IMG/VR virus record: IMGVR_UViG_3300047560_001667
Location: 1-63,739 of that record
Reading direction: 5' to 3' (one strand)
DNA length: 63,739 bases
DNA from: a virus
In this document: piece by piece, positions 63,061 through 63,739 of the stretch
Layout: each line of letters opens with the position of its first letter
Numbering within the stretch: position 1 is the first letter of the stretch
Notes under the pieces: model-generated
Seen by the model: the letters and a program-made list of their open reading frames with translations, nothing else
Databases searched by the model: none
Told to the model about the DNA's origin: nothing
Program-made: the position numbers and the translations under genes

Positions 63061-63224
63061 AAGATAGCAATAATTTTTTAATATTCTTAGCAGTATCGTT
63101 TTTTGTAATTTTGTTTATAGAGATGGGGATGATTGAATTTACTCACATAAAAGTAGATTGCATTAAAAACACGTCAAAAGAATGCTATTCCGTAGACCAA
63201 ATTTATAAACTATGTGGGGTGTGA
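63057..63224 (+). CDS. Small membrane protein with cysteines (55 aa)
   Basis: MKDSNNFLIFLAVSFFVILF forms one membrane helix; the rest has three Cys (VDCIKN, KECYS, LCGV) that could pair if outside. ATGA overlap with the previous gene. Unknown function. Confidence 0.55.
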   Translation: MKDSNNFLIFLAVSFFVILFIEMGMIEFTHIKVDCIKNTSKECYSVDQIYKLCGV

Positions 63225-63227
63225 GTT

Positions 63228-63650
63228 ATGAAAGACATTAAAAAAGAAATTGAAAATTTAAAAACACGCATTCAAGAGTTAGAAAATAAAATTGCTGAAC
63301 CTGTTAAGTGGTCGCCAGTTGGCGGGGATTGGTTTATTGACGATGAAGGAATTGTTTTTCACTCCCCTTCAACACAAGGTATGAAAGAATTTGGACATGA
63401 ACGCCCAATCAACGAACAAGCTGAACGCGCAGCAGTTGAGATGCGTAGGTTTAACAGATTGCTGGCATTGCGTGATGAGTTATGTGGGGATGCTGTAAGA
63501 CACGTTTATGAACTTAGCTTTGATACGGAAGATAAAAAATGGGTGGTATCGGATATTGGATGTTTTAAAGGTGTGTCAGTTGGTTTTGAATATGAAAATC
63601 ATGCCCAACGCGCTTGCGATATGTTGAACAGCGGAGAGGTGGAATTATGA
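63228..63650 (+). CDS. Phage protein with coiled-coil N-terminus (140 aa)
   Basis: KEIENLKTRIQELENKIAEP forms a coiled coil. Then KWSPVGGDWFIDDEGIVFHS, then EQAERAAVEMRRFNRLLALR is a pattern I recall from common small phage proteins. Function unknown. GGTGTGAGTT lies upstream and its stop overlaps the ATG of the junction gene. Confidence 0.75.
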   Translation: MKDIKKEIENLKTRIQELENKIAEPVKWSPVGGDWFIDDEGIVFHSPSTQGMKEFGHERPINEQAERAAVEMRRFNRLLALRDELCGDAVRHVYELSFDTEDKKWVVSDIGCFKGVSVGFEYENHAQRACDMLNSGEVEL

Positions 63651-63739
63651 CTTCACATATACTTGATGCGCTATATGCGTTTTTATTATTTATCATGGCA
63701 GGTTTTTACGGATATAAACGTGATTTGTTTAAATTTTTA
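63613..63739. repeat. Terminal direct repeat, right copy
   Basis: Identical to 1-127. It contains the end of the gene at 63228-63650 and the first 31 codons of the next gene. Confidence 0.95.
63647..63739 (+). CDS. Same membrane-protein gene as 35-193, cut by the window end
   Basis: The frame starts MTSHILDALY in an ATGA overlap and runs off the end. The intact copy is at 35-193, so this is the duplicated end of a circular assembly and should be counted once. Confidence 0.6.
   Translation, partial: MTSHILDALYAFLLFIMAGFYGYKRDLFKFL

Noticed and set aside
1-63739. tRNA genes
   Set aside because: I saw no cloverleaf with a TTCRANY loop in the non-coding stretches; a tRNAscan run would settle it.

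Overview
This window is one complete tailed-phage genome, assembled as a circle. The first 127 bases recur exactly as the last 127 bases (1-127 and 63613-63739), so the unique genome is about 63.6 kb. It is AT-rich. It has a P22-like portal with a long coiled C-terminus, a gpT-like major capsid protein, a P22 gp10/T7 gp12-like tail nozzle, stub-tail adaptor proteins, ejection-type proteins and no tape measure or sheath, so the virion is probably a podovirus. The M15 peptidase endolysin, the bacterial DnaA boxes, the sigma70-like promoters and a proteobacterial rrn-type boxA suggest a Gram-negative, probably proteobacterial host. The long tail-fibre cassette resembles those of aquatic phages. 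I saw no integrase, RNA polymerase, tRNA or CRISPR array, so I read it as a lytic phage that uses host RNA polymerase.

Layout: two transcription arms leave a roughly 0.9 kb control region (45295-46206) and converge at about 4.84 kb. The leftward arm (minus strand, 45.3 to 4.9 kb) is the virion programme. In order it holds small and large terminase, portal, a GroES-like co-chaperonin, a Tad2-like DUF2829 protein, scaffold, capsid, basic head-associated proteins, connectors, fibres, lysis genes, nozzle, cupins, ejection-type proteins and a 2168-residue large polyvalent protein. Two GIY-YIG endonucleases sit inside it. The rightward arm (plus strand, 46.2 kb through the junction to 4.8 kb) holds small early genes, replication genes (DUF2800 nuclease, DUF2815 SSB-like protein, family B DNA polymerase, VRR-NUC nuclease, SNF2-like helicase), about 20 very small genes, a TSCPD/zinc-ribbon protein, dUTPase, ThyX and HNH proteins. 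A small minus-strand island (49.2-51.9 kb) holds a primase-helicase and a helix-turn-helix regulator, and a Cro-like gene lies at 52.2-52.4 kb.

Control structures are unusually rich. The central region contains ten 15-bp iterons, each with a perfect DnaA box (TTATGCACA), plus two outlying boxes. A 19-bp motif (TGTYAG...TTGACA), in which the right half is a -35 box, precedes rightward transcription units at six sites. The last operon's leader holds a near-canonical boxA (GCTCTTTAACAATTTA) followed by a hairpin, like a lambda nut site.

The most striking feature is a gene-free stretch of about 700 bases at 55205-55888, between DUF2815 and the DNA polymerase and closed by a strong terminator. 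It is built from three copies of a GCTTG-GAAAGA-CAAGC hairpin alternating with long, different inverted repeats. It looks like a large structured non-coding RNA.
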